A stretch of DNA of 64,000 nt from Pollenia angustigena. Taxonomy: Eukaryota > Arthropoda > Insecta > Diptera > Polleniidae. Each line of letters starts with the position of its first letter. The first letter of the stretch is position 1. Where the stretch lies: positions 197,697,310 through 197,761,309 of the forward strand of contig OV884056.1 in assembly GCA_930367215.1 (NCBI GenBank). Reading direction: 5' to 3'. Shown here piece after piece: positions 11,719-24,617 of the stretch. Under the pieces are notes generated by a model, which saw only the letters and a list, made by a program, of their open reading frames with translations, was not told the origin of the DNA and searched no databases. A program made the position numbers and the translations under genes.

Positions 11719-14023
11719 AAATATTTTAAACTTTAAAACTAACACCTTGGCCAAAAAATAAATAAAATATATAAGAAGTTTCAAAGTTTTACTGGTTTAC
11801 TCCCTAAAAGAGCCGAATTTTAAAAAAGTACCAGACCACCGACCGCTTATTTTTCTAGTTTTAAACATACACATGTATTTATATGCAGATTTAAAAATTT
11901 AGCAAAATAAATTCATTGCATAAAAAAGAAGAAAATTAAACTCATTAGTTTTTTATGATGCCCATTTTTTATAATTAAATTGTGGAAAATATCGACTTTT
12001 TATTCCGTAGGAAATAAAAATAATTTAATTTAATTTATAAAAATAAAAACTGATTGGGCAACTTTGTTTTTCACAGTCTCTTTAGAGCTAACTTCTCTTT
12101 TAACTTTATTTAAAACCATTAAAAGCTTTAGAATTTAGAATGTTTAGTAGGAAACAGAATGAAAACAAAGTGTGAGTTACTAATTTGAAGTACATATCAC
12201 TAAAAATATTGTAACTTTAGTTTTACAACTTTTTAGTAAAGCGACATCTACAATTTTTGATAAGAACTAAATTGTAAACACCTTTATTAAAGCTGCAAAC
12301 CTATAATTTTATCTTGTAATCAAAAGTATACGTACACAACAGAACAAGTCATAATCAGCGATGCCGACCAAAAAAATTTGGAACCAAAATGTAAAAATAA
12401 AGTAACCAAAAGTGAAAAAAAGTAACCAAAATTATATTGCATCAAACCCCTACAAGAAATTAATGAGCGAGTAGTCCCATTTTCTTAACACCAAAGTGAA
12501 AAATTAAATGAACAATAGGTTATACATATAATATTTCGAAATTTTTAGTGGAAGCGGCAATTGTTTTACAAAGTTAATACCCTTATTTCCGTCAATTTTA
12601 AAAGCTTAAAAGATTTAAAAGAAATGAAAAAAAATACATTAATATAAAACGACTTAAAACTTTCAACTTCAAAGGAAACCTATCAGTGTGGCCTTTTAAG
12701 TTTTTACTAAAGTATGTGTTATTAAAAAATAAACTAGCAATGTCCTCACACCACTCTCTATTTGTAATATCGACTTCAAACGTTTTTTACGTGTCTGGAA
12801 TTCAAAAGCTCTTTTGTGATAACCTGCCCTAAAATTTCTAAAAGTGACATCTGCAATCTTTTATTTAAATTAAATATCAAAAGCTCTACTTGAACGCTTT
12901 AGAAAAACTCTACAAACTCTCAAAACTAAGCTTTTTCTTAACTCTTAATTCAAGTATACATACACACTAACATTATCCGACAAAAACTAGATGATAGAAA
13001 ATTTGCAAAATTTTAAACAAAAATACCTGTACACATTTAAGAAATAAAAAGATTAAAACACTTTTATTTTACAAAACACACAATAATTATAATTTTCACT
13101 ACTTTTTAATAACTTTCAAACACTATTTTAGAAAATATATCGAATTGAACAACACCGCACAAAACTTAATGCACCGATCGCTTTAAAATTTCTTATTAGA
13201 CTGACAAAGAACGAAAGGTGGAAGAATAGTCTATCCTACAAGAAAAATTGAAAAACGGAAAAAAGTGTTGCCACTAGGAGGGGAAACTGTTTTTTGAATT
13301 CCTACTAATAGAATGACAAAACGGAAATATTGAAAAGGGAAATCAAAATATTTAAGAATTAATAAAGTCGAATGTATTACAAAATGTTGCGCTTTATTAT
13401 TAATTGTTATAGGTACTAAATTTTTCGCAATTTTTGTATGTATGAATATAATTAACTGTAACGATTAGGTATAAGTTTTACTATTAAACTAATTTATTTT
13501 TACATTTTTATTTTTATATGTGATACAAATTTGGTTTTTTATTTGGATTAAGAAATTGATTATAAAGAATCGATTTATAGCTAAAATTAGATGTGACATA
13601 ACCAAAGCCATACAAAACCATGACCATACGAACCAATTGAATTTTGATAGTTACGGATTTGGCATTATGTTTAAGTCATGTCTGATTGGACCTTAAAGAA
13701 CTGAAAATAGGCGATGACCATAAATAAATAAAATTTTAAACTTTATAAAAAGTTTTTAAAGTTTCTATGGACTCATATTTTAAAGATTAGTATGCCAAGA
13801 TATTGAGATTAAACTAGAAAAGAAGTTGATATTTTCTGCAAATTCAAAAAATTAATTTTTAATATTTCTCCCCCCGACATTTTAAAATTTTTTTTTAGTT
13901 TCATAAAAAATTAGTTTTATAAGTTTAAATAAGACCCAATTTGTTAAAAAAAAAACACAGTAAATTTAAATTATTTTAAAACTAACGTATTTATTCTGGA
14001 TTTAAGAGGACTTCTAAAAAAAT

Positions 14024-14925
14024 GACAGCGGATGTTTGCACAATAAAAAGAGCACCAACGATACATGTAACACATATATTGAAGTAATCAACTCTTACAA
14101 ATACCTCGGAGTCTATGTAGATAGCAGTTTTAAATGGAACTTGCATGTTGAAAACATTCAGAAAAAGCTAAGAAAATCAGCATATGCACTCTACCACTTA
14201 AGTAACTGTACCACCTACAATGTATTAAGACAGGCTTATTTTTCGTTATCGGAGTCTTACATTCGGCATGGCAGAACTTTACAAAATACCCAGAATCAAC
14301 TCTTAAAAATTCTCTGGAAAAATCAACGGCTCTCATCAGAAACCACCAGGTATATTACAAACAACATCAACAACTCTATCGTCGCTCAAAACAATCAACA
14401 CAACAACAATACAAATAGCAACAACAACAATAATCAGAACAGTAGCTGCAGCAACAACATAAACAACAACTCAAGTCAAATCATCAATACAAACAACAAT
14501 ATTCATAATACACTCATCAACAACAACGCTCGAATCAAAATAACATCAACCACAACAGAGTTGCCAACAACAGAAATATCAACAATAGAAAAACAAACGA
14601 AATCGGAATTGTCAACACCACCAAGACTAATAATCTGGCCAAGGATGTCAACGTACTAAACGTGAAAAGCTTGTACTACACAACGCTAATAAACGAATTT
14701 TTCAACGACACAAGATTTCTTCAGCCAATTGATCACGTACACAACACAAGGCGTCGAGCGGAAGAAAGGTTCAAAGTAGAACGCTTTCGCAACGAATATG
14801 GAAAGAACACCTTAGCCGTAACGCTACCTACAACTTTCAACACTATACCAACACAAACTTTAAATCTTAAAAACAAATACACCAGAAACAAAATAATTAA
14901 AAAACATTACATAAGTTTGCAATAA
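14024..14925 (+). pseudogene. LINE ORF2 C-terminal fragment, second copy
   Basis: The predicted protein in both frames (14036-14659 and 14662-14925) is identical residue for residue to that at 5172-6073, with the same frameshift in the CAA-rich tract. This shows the block duplication is very recent or homogenised. It retains the SYKYLGVYVD region and the Arg-rich C-terminus, but has no start, palm or endonuclease. Confidence 0.8.
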
Positions 14926-15020
14926 AAGAAAATAAATGAATTAAAAACAATACTTTAAATTCCTGCAGACAAGCCGTATGGCTTAGCGGGTATAGCATTA
15001 ATTATTATGTAAAATATTTA

Positions 15021-15249
15021 TCTATATATATCTATATATCGTGCGATTTCAACCAAACTTTTACACTACGTAGGCAGTGGCCCATATATGGTTTATATGA
15101 AGTTTGGTTGAAATCCGATAACGCATGTGTGTGCGGTGCGTATTTGAAGTGAGTGTGTTTTTGCCGCAGGAAAACCAACTTTATTAAAAACAAGTGTGTT
15201 TCTTTTCTTATTTTGTTTTGCTGTGCGAAGCAGGCAACGGGCCCGCTAG
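15021..15249 (+). mobile_element. Helitron-like insert, second copy
   Basis: The same TC...CTAG element as 6169-6397, in the tail of the duplicated LINE. It moved passively with the 8.85-kb duplication. Confidence 0.75.
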
Positions 15250-16554
15250 TTGATTAATAAAAATGAATTAAAAAAAAAAAAAAAAAAAAACTTCAAGTAT
15301 AGGGATTTAGCTATTAAAACGAAATATTTTTTAAAATTCAAATTGGATTGGAAAAGTAGATAGTATTCGGTCATTCCAATTACACACTCAATTTTAGATT
15401 TCAATTATATTAATATTAATAACCGTAACAAAGGGGCGATTTGAAAGTTGGCTCACACATTTTTTTATATCAAAGTTCTGATTAGTAATGGAACAAGTTG
15501 GTCTATTGTTCCACATAAACCCCATAAAAAAATCTTCTAGAACAAAGTACTTGACGTCGATGGTATATAGCATTAATGTTTTGTTTTATATAATTTTGGT
15601 TGGTAATTTTATGTTTCCAGCTTTAATATTTTAGTACATTTCAAAAACTACCAGCATCTTATAAAATTAAACATGTAATGTCCTGAGTGAATGAGATATT
15701 GGAAATTTTTTTCTTTGGTACTTTTTCTTCAACTGGTAATTTTTCAATTTCCGTTATGTTTCTAGGTCCAAAACTAACAAAAATTCAAAAAGTACCAGTT
15801 GAAAACCAAAAATTTACAAAAAATACCTCTTATAGATTCTCATTCACTCAAGACATTGCATGATTATTTTAATGGTCTTAGGTCCTATATTAAAAAAAAT
15901 TTAAAAAGAACCAGTTGTAGAACGAAAAAGTAACAAAAAGGCCTCCTCACAGTTTCTAATTTGCTCCGGACCTTGCATGTTTAATTTTATGTTTCTAGGT
16001 CCAACGCTGACGGAAATTTAAAAAGTAAAAGTTGAAGAACCAAAAAATACCGAAAAATTCCCTTTTATAGATTCCCCTCGACTCAGAACATTGCATGTTG
16101 AATTTTATGTTTTTAGATACAATATTAACGAAAATTCTAAATTACCAGTCCAACAACAAAAAAGTATTAACATTTTATAGGTTCTCATTCACTAAGTACC
16201 CTGCACTTATAATTTTATGTTTCTAAGTTTAATATTATAGAAAATTCAAAAATTACAACATGCAGCGTGAAAAAGTTTTAATTAAAAATTTTAATACGTA
16301 CATATATGTCAATGAATGGAGAAAAAAGTTTTGTAAAAAAGTACCACTCCTTAAGCGGTCGAATTTCGAAAAAGTACCAAAGTTATATATAAATTTTTTT
16401 GGATAAGTTGCGAATTTGGTATAATCTTTATTGGTTTTAAAGATAGCTGTTACAGCGCAAGTTACAGGGTGGCAATAGGATAATTTATTAACGACCAAGT
16501 TTAAATTACACAAATTAAAATAAAAATAATGTCAATTGAATTACAAAAATTGGA

Positions 16555-16709
16555 GTGCCCCGGTAGACTAGCTGGTAGAGAGCTTGTCTATCAGCGCCGG
16601 GGTTGCGGGTTCGATTCCCGCCAGAGACTCTGGTTTCTTTCCTGCCGACAAGCGTAGAGCTTCGCGGGATTAGCGTAGGGAATTAAAAAAAAAAAAAAAA
16701 AAAAAAAAA
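16555..16709 (+). mobile_element. tRNA-derived SINE, second copy (in A')
   Basis: Same sequence, position and tail as 7702-7856, with a few more A. It was carried along in the block duplication. Confidence 0.85.
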
Positions 16710-16876
16710 TAATTAAAAATTATTTCGTTTACTTAAATTTTATTTAATGTAATATATACACACTTTAAAAATGTTCCTCTGAAGAAGTCAACAAAAAATT
16801 GAAACGTTGGGACAAAATGTAATTAAATGTGTTTTTAATTTACAATGGAAAAATTTAGGCCCTATTAGCTAACTTA

Positions 16877-19800
16877 AATATTTTAAACTTTAAAACCAAA
16901 AAATAAATAAAATATATAAGAAGTTTCAAAGTTTTACTGGTTTACTCCCTAAAAGAGCCGAATTTTAAAAAAAGTACCAGACCACCGACCGCTTATTTTT
17001 CTATTTTCAAACATACACATGTATTTATATGCAGATTAGCAAAATAAATTCATTGCATAAAAAAGAAGAAAATTAAACTCATTAGTTTTTTATGATGCCC
17101 ATTTTTTATAATTAAAATGTGGAAAAATCGACTTTTTATTCCGTAGGAAATAAAAATAATTTAATTTAATTTATAAAAATAAAAACTGATTGGGCAACTT
17201 TGTTTTTCACAGTCTCTTTAGAGCTAACTTCTCTTTTAACTTTATTTAAAACCATTAAAAGCTTTAGAATTTAGAATGTTTAGTAGGAAACAGAATGAAA
17301 ACAATGTGTGAGTTACTAATTTGAAGTACATTTCACTAAAAATATTGTAACTTTAGTTTTACAACTTTTCAGTAAAGCGACATCTACAATTTTTGATAAG
17401 AACTAAATTGTAAACACCTTTATTAAAGCTGCAAACCTATAATTTTATCTTGTAATCAAAAGTATACGTACACAACAGAACAAGTCATAATCAGCGATGC
17501 CGACCAAAAAAATTTGGAACCAAAATGTAAAAATAAAGTAACCAAAAGTGAAAAAAAGTAACCAAAATTATATTGCATCAAACCCCTACAAGAAATTAAT
17601 GAGCGAGTAGTCCCATTTTCTTAACACCAAAGTGAAAAATTAAATGAACAATAGGTTATACATATAATATTTCGAAATTTTTAGTGGAAGCGGCAATTGT
17701 TTTACAAAGTTAATACCCTTATTTCCGTCAATTTTAAAAGCTTAAAAGATTTAAAAGAAATGAAAAAAAATACATTAATATAAAACGACTTAAAACTTTC
17801 AACTTCAAAGGAAACCTATCAGTGTGGCCTTTTAAGTTTTTACTAAAGTATGTGTTATTAAAAAATAAACTAGCAATGTCCTCACACCACTCTCTATTTG
17901 TAATATCGACTTCAAACGTTTTTTACGTGTCTGGAATTCAAAAGCTCTTTTGTGATAACCTGCCCTAAAATTTCTAAAAGTGACATCTGCAATCTTTTAT
18001 TTAAATTAAATATCAAAAGCTCTACTTGAACGCTTTAGAAAAAGTCTACAAACTCTCAAAACTAAGCTTTTTCTTAACTCTTAATTCAAGTATACATACA
18101 CACTAACATTATACGACAAAAACTAGATGATAGAAAATTTGCAAAATTTTAAACAAAAATACCTGTACACATTTAAGAAATAAAAAGATTAAAACACTTT
18201 TATTTTACAAAACACACAATAATTATAATTTTCACTACTTTTTAATAACTTTCAAACACTATTTTAGAAAATATATCGAATTGAACAACACCGCACAAAA
18301 CTTAATGCACCGATCGCTTTAAAATTTCTTATTAGACTGACAAAGAACGAAAGGTGGAAGAATAGTCTATCCTACAAGAAAAATTGAAAAACGGAAAAAA
18401 GTGTTGCCACTAGGAGGGGAAACTGTTTTTTGAATTCCTACTAATAGAATGACAAAACGGAAATATTGAAAAGGGAAATCAAAATATTTAAGAATTAATA
18501 AAGTCGAATGTATTACAAAATGTTGCGCTTTATTATTAATTGTTATAGGTACTAAATTTTTCGCAATTTTTGTATGTATGAATATAATTAACTGTAACGA
18601 TTAGGTATAAGTTTTACTATTAAACTAATTTATTTTTACATTTTTATTTTTATATGTGATAAAAATTTGGTTTTCCATTTGGATTGAGAAATTGATTATA
18701 AAGAATCGATTTATAGCTAAAATTAGATGTGACATAACCAAAGCCATACAAAACAATGACCATACGAACCAATTGAATTTTGATAGTTACGGCTTTGGCA
18801 TTATGTTTAAGTCATGTCTGATTGGACCTTAAAGAACTGAAAATAGGCGATGACCATAAATAAATAAAATTTTAAACTTTATAAAAAGTTTTTAAAGTTT
18901 CTATGGACTCATATTTTAAAGATTAGTATGCCAAGATATTGAGATTAAACTAGAAAAGAAGCTGATAATTTGTGCAAATTCAAAAAATTAATTTTAATAT
19001 TTCTACTCCCGACATTTTTAAATTTTTTTTTTAGTTTCATAAAAAATTAGTTTTATAAATTTAAATAAGGCCCAATTTGTTAAAAAAAACACAGTAAATT
19101 TAAATTATTTTTAAAACTAACGTATTTATTTTGGATTTAAGAGGATTTCTGGTCAAGATAATTAGTACTTAAAGTATAGGGATTTAGCTTTTAAAACGAA
19201 ATATTTTTGAAAATTCAAATTGGATTGGAAAAGTAGATAGTATTCGGTCATTCCAATCACACACTCAATTTTAGATTTCAATTATATTATTCTGATAGTT
19301 AATAACCGTAACAAAGGGGCGATTTGAAATTTGGCTCAAAGTTATATCAAAGTTCTGATTAGTAATGGAACAAGTTGGTCTATTGTTCCACATAAACCCC
19401 ATAAAAAATTCTTCTAGAACAAAGTACTTGACGTCGATGGTATATAGCATTAATGTATTGTTTTATATAATTTTGCTTGGTAATTTTATGTTTCCAGCTT
19501 TAAAATTTTAGTACATTTCAAAAACTACCAGCATCTTATAAAATTAAACATGTTATGTCCTGAGTGAATGAGATATAAGATGGAGTTTTTTTTTTGTACT
19601 TTTTCTTCAACTGGTAATTTTTCAATTTCCGTTATGTTTCTAGGTCCAAAACTAACAAAAATTCAAAAAGTACCAGTTGAAAAACAAAAATTTACAAAAT
19701 TCACTCAAGACATTGCATTATTATTTTAATAGTCTTAGGTCCTATATTAAAAAAAATTTAAAAAGAACCAGTTGTAGAACGAAAAAGTAACAAAAAGGCC

Positions 19801-20540
19801 TCCTCACAATTTCTAATTTGCTCCGGATCTTGCACGTTTAATTTTATGTTTCTAGGTCCAACGCTGACGGAAATTTAAAAAGTAAAAGTTGAAGAACCAA
19901 AAAGTACCGAAAAATTCCCTTTTATAGATTCCCCTCGACTCAGAACATTGCATGTTGAATTTTATGTCTTTAGGTACAATATTAACGAAAATTCTAAATT
20001 ACCAGTCCAACAACAAAAAAGTATTAACATTTTATAGGTTCTCATTCACTTAGTACCCTGCACTTATAATTTTATGTTTCTAAGTTTGATGTTATAGAAA
20101 ATTCAAAAATTACAACATGAAGAGTGAAAAAGTTTTAATTAAAAATTTTAATACGTACATATATGTCAATGAATGGAGAAAAAAGTTTTGTAAAAAAGTA
20201 CCACTCCTTAAGCGGTCGAATTTCGAAAAAGTAAAAAAGTCATATACACATTTTTGTTGGATAAGTTGCGAATTTGGTATAATCTTTATTGGTTTTAAAG
20301 ATAGCTGTTACAGCGCAAGTTACAGGGTGGCAATAGGATAATTTATTAACGACCAAGTTTAAATTACACAAATTAAAATTAAAATAATGTCAATTCCAAA
20401 TTAAATAATTAAAAATTATTTCGTTTACTTAAATTTTATTAAATGAAGAAGTCAACAAAAAATTGAAACGTTGGGACAAAATGTAATTAAATGTGTTTTT
20501 AATTTACAATGGAAACATTTAGGCCCTATTAGCTAACTTA
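16877..20540 (+). repeat. macrosatellite-like unit B'
   Basis: It matches unit B closely, including the absence of LINE and SINE and the ORF copy at 20117-20341, identical in translation to 11264-11488. Near 20438 about 30 bases (TATACACACTTTAAAAATG and flanks) are missing, removing the start of the hammerhead-like motif. Confidence 0.85.
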
Positions 20541-21147
20541 AATATTTAAAACTTTAAAACTAACACCTTGGCCAAACAATAAATAAAAATATATAAGAAG
20601 TTTCAAAGTTTTACTGGTTTACTCCCTAAAAGAGCCGAATTTTAAAAAAAGTACCTGACCACCGACCGCTTATTTTTCTATTTTTAAACAAACACATGTA
20701 TTTATATGCAGATTTAAAAATTTAGCAAAATAAATTCATTGCATAAAAAAGAAGAAAATTAAACTCATTAGTTTTTTATGATGCCCATTTTTTATAATTA
20801 AAATGTGGAAAATATCGACTTTTTATTCCGTAGGAAACAAAAATAATTTAATTTATAAATATATAAAACTGATTGGGCAACTTTGTTTTTTACAGTCTCT
20901 TTAGAGCTAACTTCTCTTTTAACTTTATTTTAAACCATTAAAAGCTTTAGAATTTAGAATTTTTAGTAGGAAACAGAATGAAAACAATGTGTGAGTTACT
21001 AATTTGAAGTTTCACTAAAAATATTGTAACTTTAGTTTTAGAACTTTTCAGTAAAGCGACATCTACCATTTTTGATACAAACTAAATTGAAAAAAGCTTT
21101 ATTAAAGTTATCAAAAGAATAGGTACATAGCCAACAGAACAAGTAAT
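20541..21147 (+). repeat. partial macrosatellite unit C
   Basis: The first 600 bases of a unit, more diverged than A and B (for example ATATATAAAACTG instead of AAAAATAAAAACTG). It ends near the sequence CAACAGAACAAGTAAT, where a different sequence begins. Its inverted twin is 46873-47482, and a third partial copy is 43913-43938 plus 45224-45391. Confidence 0.8.
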
Positions 21148-21691
21148 ATTACAAAGGGTTTTAGAAATTTTGGCAAATTTTCAAACGAAAATGCCGTTCG
21201 CCTCTTTTATCCCAAAAAACTGATATCAAATTAAATATATGTATACACGGAAACTGTAGAATTTTAATGGGAAATGAAAAAAATTTAATTTTTATAAGAA
21301 ATTCAATTAAATCTCTTTTAATGCAGTTCCGTGTATTTTCAGACAAGTTTTTTTTACTGGCTTTTACTTCAATTTATTCCATGAGTTAAATTTCAGTTAT
21401 GTATTTTGTAAAGCTTTTTTGTAATACATAGTTCTATTCCTTTAATTTTTCAGAAATGACTTTATACACTGCCAGACTATTATATTGTATTTTCTTTTTA
21501 CATTTTACCTTAGCCTTCCTTTGGAAAGCAATGAGGTATATTGAATGTTCAGAAAAATTTACAATTATTAGACACCAGCAGAATGTAATGCATTTTCTGG
21601 CCCGCTACGGCCTTCGTCAGCATTCTTTGTGTCTCACTGGATAGTGTTACTTTATAAATTGAATGTATTTAACTCAACTATTTTAACAATT

Positions 21692-21848
21692 AGAAATTGG
21701 GAATTATTTCCTTGAGAAGGTTACTTTATATTATTATAAACATTTTTTTTTTATTATAAATTTATTATAAATTATAAATTCGAAAAATAAAAAAAAATGT
21801 TTATAATAATATAAAGTAACCTTCACAAGGAAATAATTCCCAATTTCT
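21692..21848. mobile_element. foldback palindrome, ~57-bp arms
   Basis: AGAAATTGGGAATTATTTCC at 21692 runs to AAACATTTTTTTTTA, and the exact reverse complement (one mismatch) ends at 21848, with an AT-rich loop of about 45 bases. It lies inside the ~500-bp stretch present in the left arm only. The nearby 62-codon ORF at 21456-21644 has no recognisable family. Confidence 0.7.
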
Positions 21849-21952
21849 AATGGTTTTTACTTCGTAATTTTTTAATGAAAATTCAAGAAACTTTAGATTT
21901 TCAACCTTTTGTTTTTATTATGAAACTCAAAATCGTTACCTTCACTCGTAAA

Positions 21953-22590
21953 GGAGCTAAAGCACGAATGCCAAGTTCAAACTGATTTGACAAATAATAT
22001 GTTTGTATTGGTAATATTTGGTTTTGCTTAACACAGCAACATATCAAACTCAAACCATCAAATTTCATTTCAATTTGGTTGCAAAATATTTTTAATTTTT
22101 ACAAACTATTTTTTTTTTTTTAGAAATATGAATGACATAGAAAATTGTTGCATAGCTATTGCTGTGTTAAATCTTTTTTTTCGCGTTCGGATTCTTTTCT
22201 TTGTAATTTTTGAAGAAGAACTTCATACTGAGAATTTTTCTCATCTCTGTTGCTGTATTCCTTGGATTTAACCTGCCATAAAGCAGGCAAACCATGGTAT
22301 ACTTCAATAAATTCAAGTATAAAATTTTTTTCCTCCATTTTTTATTTAACCACAAAATTTTTACCGTACGGTCGCTGCGAAAACTGAATAACAATGCCAT
22401 TTGACGTTTTTTGCACCAACACATCAAATTCGCTTCAAATCATAGTAGCGGCGGCAGTGAAAATTTAAATTGTTTTGATTTTCGTCAAACTCACATCAAC
22501 ATATACGTGTGAGATTTTTTTCACTAACACAATCAAAAAAAAACTGAGTTTGACAAATCTATTTGATACGTGGCCATCGTGCTTTAGTCC
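21953..22590 (-). mobile_element. Harbinger-like non-autonomous element with MADF ORF (left copy)
   Basis: The termini GGAGCTAAAGCACGAATGCC and, on the other strand, GGACTAAAGCACGATGGCCA begin long imperfect inverted repeats that also share TGATTTGACAAA / AGATTTGTCAAA. Inside is a MADF-domain ORF on the minus strand (22156-22338). PIF/Harbinger transposons encode a transposase and a separate Myb/SANT or MADF-like DNA-binding protein, so a 638-bp element keeping only the second ORF is a plausible deletion derivative. The flanks show no clean 3-bp TWA duplication. The twin is 45786-46564. Confidence 0.6.
22156..22338 (-). pseudogene. MADF-domain fragment (60 codons, frameshifted)
   Basis: It begins MEEKNFILEFIEVYHGLPAL then WQVKSKEYSNRDEKNSQYEV, a clear first half of a MADF (Adf-1 type Myb/SANT-like) DNA-binding domain: Phe-Ile-Glu helix, the Leu-Trp pair, and the Tyr-Ser-Asn-Arg segment. 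After VLLQK an extra T relative to the copy at 46178 shifts the frame to a Lys/Glu-rich tail ending LTQQ. The second half of the domain (usual total about 85 residues) is absent. The start ATG is supported by the conserved position in both copies. Confidence 0.7.
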
Positions 22591-22754
22591 AATTTAATGT
22601 TATGAATTTTATACAAGGGATGGTCAAATTAAAAAAAATTTATCGATATATGTATGTATATCGTTTCGATATTTTTTAAGAGTATCGATGTTTTAATAAA
22701 AAACTTTTACTTTTTTTATTTGGTTTTAATTTAAACAAATTTGGTATTACATAT

Positions 22755-24617
22755 GAGGGGCTTAGTGCACAAGGGGTTTAAGTGCCTCTTTTCTGAAATT
22801 CAGTTTACATATGGAATTAGTAAGTGAAGTTCAGAGAATTTCAGAGCACAAGAGGTGAATGTGGGATTCTCATCCGTTAGCGAGATATGGTGACCAATTA
22901 TAGCAGATGTTATTAAAATACCTGTTTTGCTTGGAGCACAAGGGGTATATGAGCACTTAAACCCTTTGTGCTCTATGCAAATTAATTTAGACTCAGAGCA
23001 ATTGTATCGCTTGTTTTCAAAACATCAGTTTCAAAATTCCTTAGTGCATTTTGTGGTTTATTTGCCAAAAAAGAAAAAGTAAAATAAAATAATGCAATCG
23101 AGTATATTAATAATTGTTGTTTGCTTGTTTTTTTGGGTACATAAAATACTCAAAAATGATTGAATTTGGTAGTTTTAAAATATTTTACCTTTTATTACTT
23201 ACTTTCGAAACTGGACTTATCACGTGTAAATACTTTTGTATATGACAGCGATGTAGATCCAACATGGGATATTCAAGAGACAACTTAAGTAAATGGTCAA
23301 CGTGAACAAGCTTTAACGGATCATGAAAGTAGTTTGGATAAGATGGATTCCTCTAGGCAACCAGCAAAAAGGAACGTCAAGTAAAATGGAACTCTGGTAA
23401 GGAATAGTTAGATAAAAAAAGGAAACTTCACCAGCAGAAACGCCTTAAATCATACAGCCATACATGCAGATTCAAGTGTAGTGAAAAAATATCTGAGGAA
23501 ATACGGAATAAAATTTGTATAGACTATTGGGACCTTCAAGATCACAACGGCTCCAATAAAAGTGAAAGCGCAAAGTTTAAAGTACAAATCTTTAAGTGCG
23601 GCTTATGAACTGGTAGAATTTAGAGTCTGTAAACCGTTTTTAGAGAGTTTATAATGTTGTTTAAAAAAAACATTATGAGGACTTGCAAAAAATCTTGCCA
23701 ATTCCTGTACTGCCATGTACTCAAGTATAGTATGCCCGTCAACTTTGGACGTACAACTTTTGGGTCCACAATTTATCAACGGGAGACGCCAATATGTATA
23801 TGAGGAATGAAAGCCAAAATTCACGTGGCTGCCAAGAAATAAGTTCTTGCCTGTGGAAATTTATTAACTCTTTACCTCAGAATGTGACTCACATTACATC
23901 TTATAGCGATAACTGTGGTGGCAAGAATAAGAGTCACTACATTGTTAAGTTTTGGATGTATGTTATTCCAAATACTCACATTCATGAAGTAAATCACAAA
24001 GAAAACTTCACCACATGTAACATAAAAGCTCGAAATGTTGTCTGAGCCATGCAGTTACTCCCACAACTTCCTCTAAAAACATAGTCAAATCAATAAAGTT
24101 TGAGAAATTTAAAAGCCCACAGGAACTTTTCTATATACAAACAATTTACTATGAATGGTTAAAAACACTTCCTCACGAATACAATCCGGAAAGAATTGAA
24201 AGTCAAGGTGAGGATGAAGATGAAGATTAGCTTGACGATGAAATAGAAACTGATTATGACCATCAAAGAACCATAAAAGCTTAATAAAGTAAAAAATTTC
24301 GTCTATGCAGTTTTATTATTAGGTATGACTATGTATTTTGAGCTACAAGTGCATATGTTAAGAAAATTTACAAAAAGTTAAAGCAGAAGGGGTATAAGTG
24401 TGACTTTCCTTACTTCAAAGGTAATTTTTGGGTATTTAAACATGCAAAAGACGGTATTTAAAAATCTTGTAAGATTCAAATATATCTCAGGACCGCAATT
24501 AATCAAAAAGTAATATTCCAAATAGCATCTTACAGTTTTTATTTCAATTTAACTTTAACCGCTTTTTTCTCATTATTTAACAAAAGTCACTTGAACCCCT
24601 TGTGCTTTAAGCCCCTC
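22755..24617 (+). mobile_element. decayed DNA transposon with GAGGGGCTTA terminal repeats
   Basis: The left end GAGGGGCTTAGTGCACAAGG (22755) and the right end, whose reverse complement is GAGGGGCTTAAAGCACAAGG (ending 24617), form TIRs of about 30 bases. ATAT flanks both sides but is palindromic, so a target duplication cannot be measured. The core GCACAAGGGG recurs internally at about 22846, 22935, 22961 (reverse) and 24394. Inside is a broken transposase. A piece of the left end is at 45385-45621. Confidence 0.75.
23240..24230 (+). pseudogene. broken transposase with SDNCGGKNK motif (DUF7869-like)
   Basis: Fragments in family order: VYDSDVDPTWDIQE (about 23239), then CRFKCSEKISEEIRNKI and a following YWDLQDH segment (about 23469), then after stops YARQLWTYNFWVHNLSTGDA (23731), RGCQEISSCLWKFI, and SYSDNCGGKNK (about 23910). 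A tail ending in EDEDED reaches 24229. I know this combination from a large set of uncharacterised arthropod proteins that I believe belong to DUF7869; the DN motif may supply a catalytic Asp of an RNase-H-like fold, which is inference. In-frame stops (for example 23728) and frameshifts make it inactive, and it is shorter than the family. Confidence 0.7.

Larger units (their letters stand above)
14016..15290 (+). mobile_element. second copy of the truncated LINE (in A')
   Basis: The same insert as 5164-6437 at the same junction, so it was copied with the unit and not by new retrotransposition. It ends in about 20 A. The nested Helitron is at 15021-15249. Confidence 0.8.
11719..16876 (+). repeat. 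macrosatellite-like unit A' (second LINE/SINE-bearing copy)
   Basis: It repeats unit A at an offset of 8852-8853 bases, with LINE, Helitron and SINE in the same places. The 5' third is not the closest match to A: it has extra blocks (AACACCTTGG; TTTAAAAATTTAGC) that A and B lack but that are found in C, D and E. From about 13800 onward it is nearly base-identical to A. This mosaic pattern points to unequal crossing-over or gene conversion. Confidence 0.85.
20541..22992 (+). repeat. left arm of a large inverted duplication
   Basis: This whole block (unit C, linker, MADF element, first 240 bases of the next transposon) reappears reverse-complemented at 45385-47482, 22.4 kb away. Differences: the left arm has an extra ~500 bases at about 21361-21865 (including the foldback at 21692); the right arm has an extra 157-bp MITE at 45888. 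The inner break is within TCTAAATTAATTTGC, which both sides share. Confidence 0.8.
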
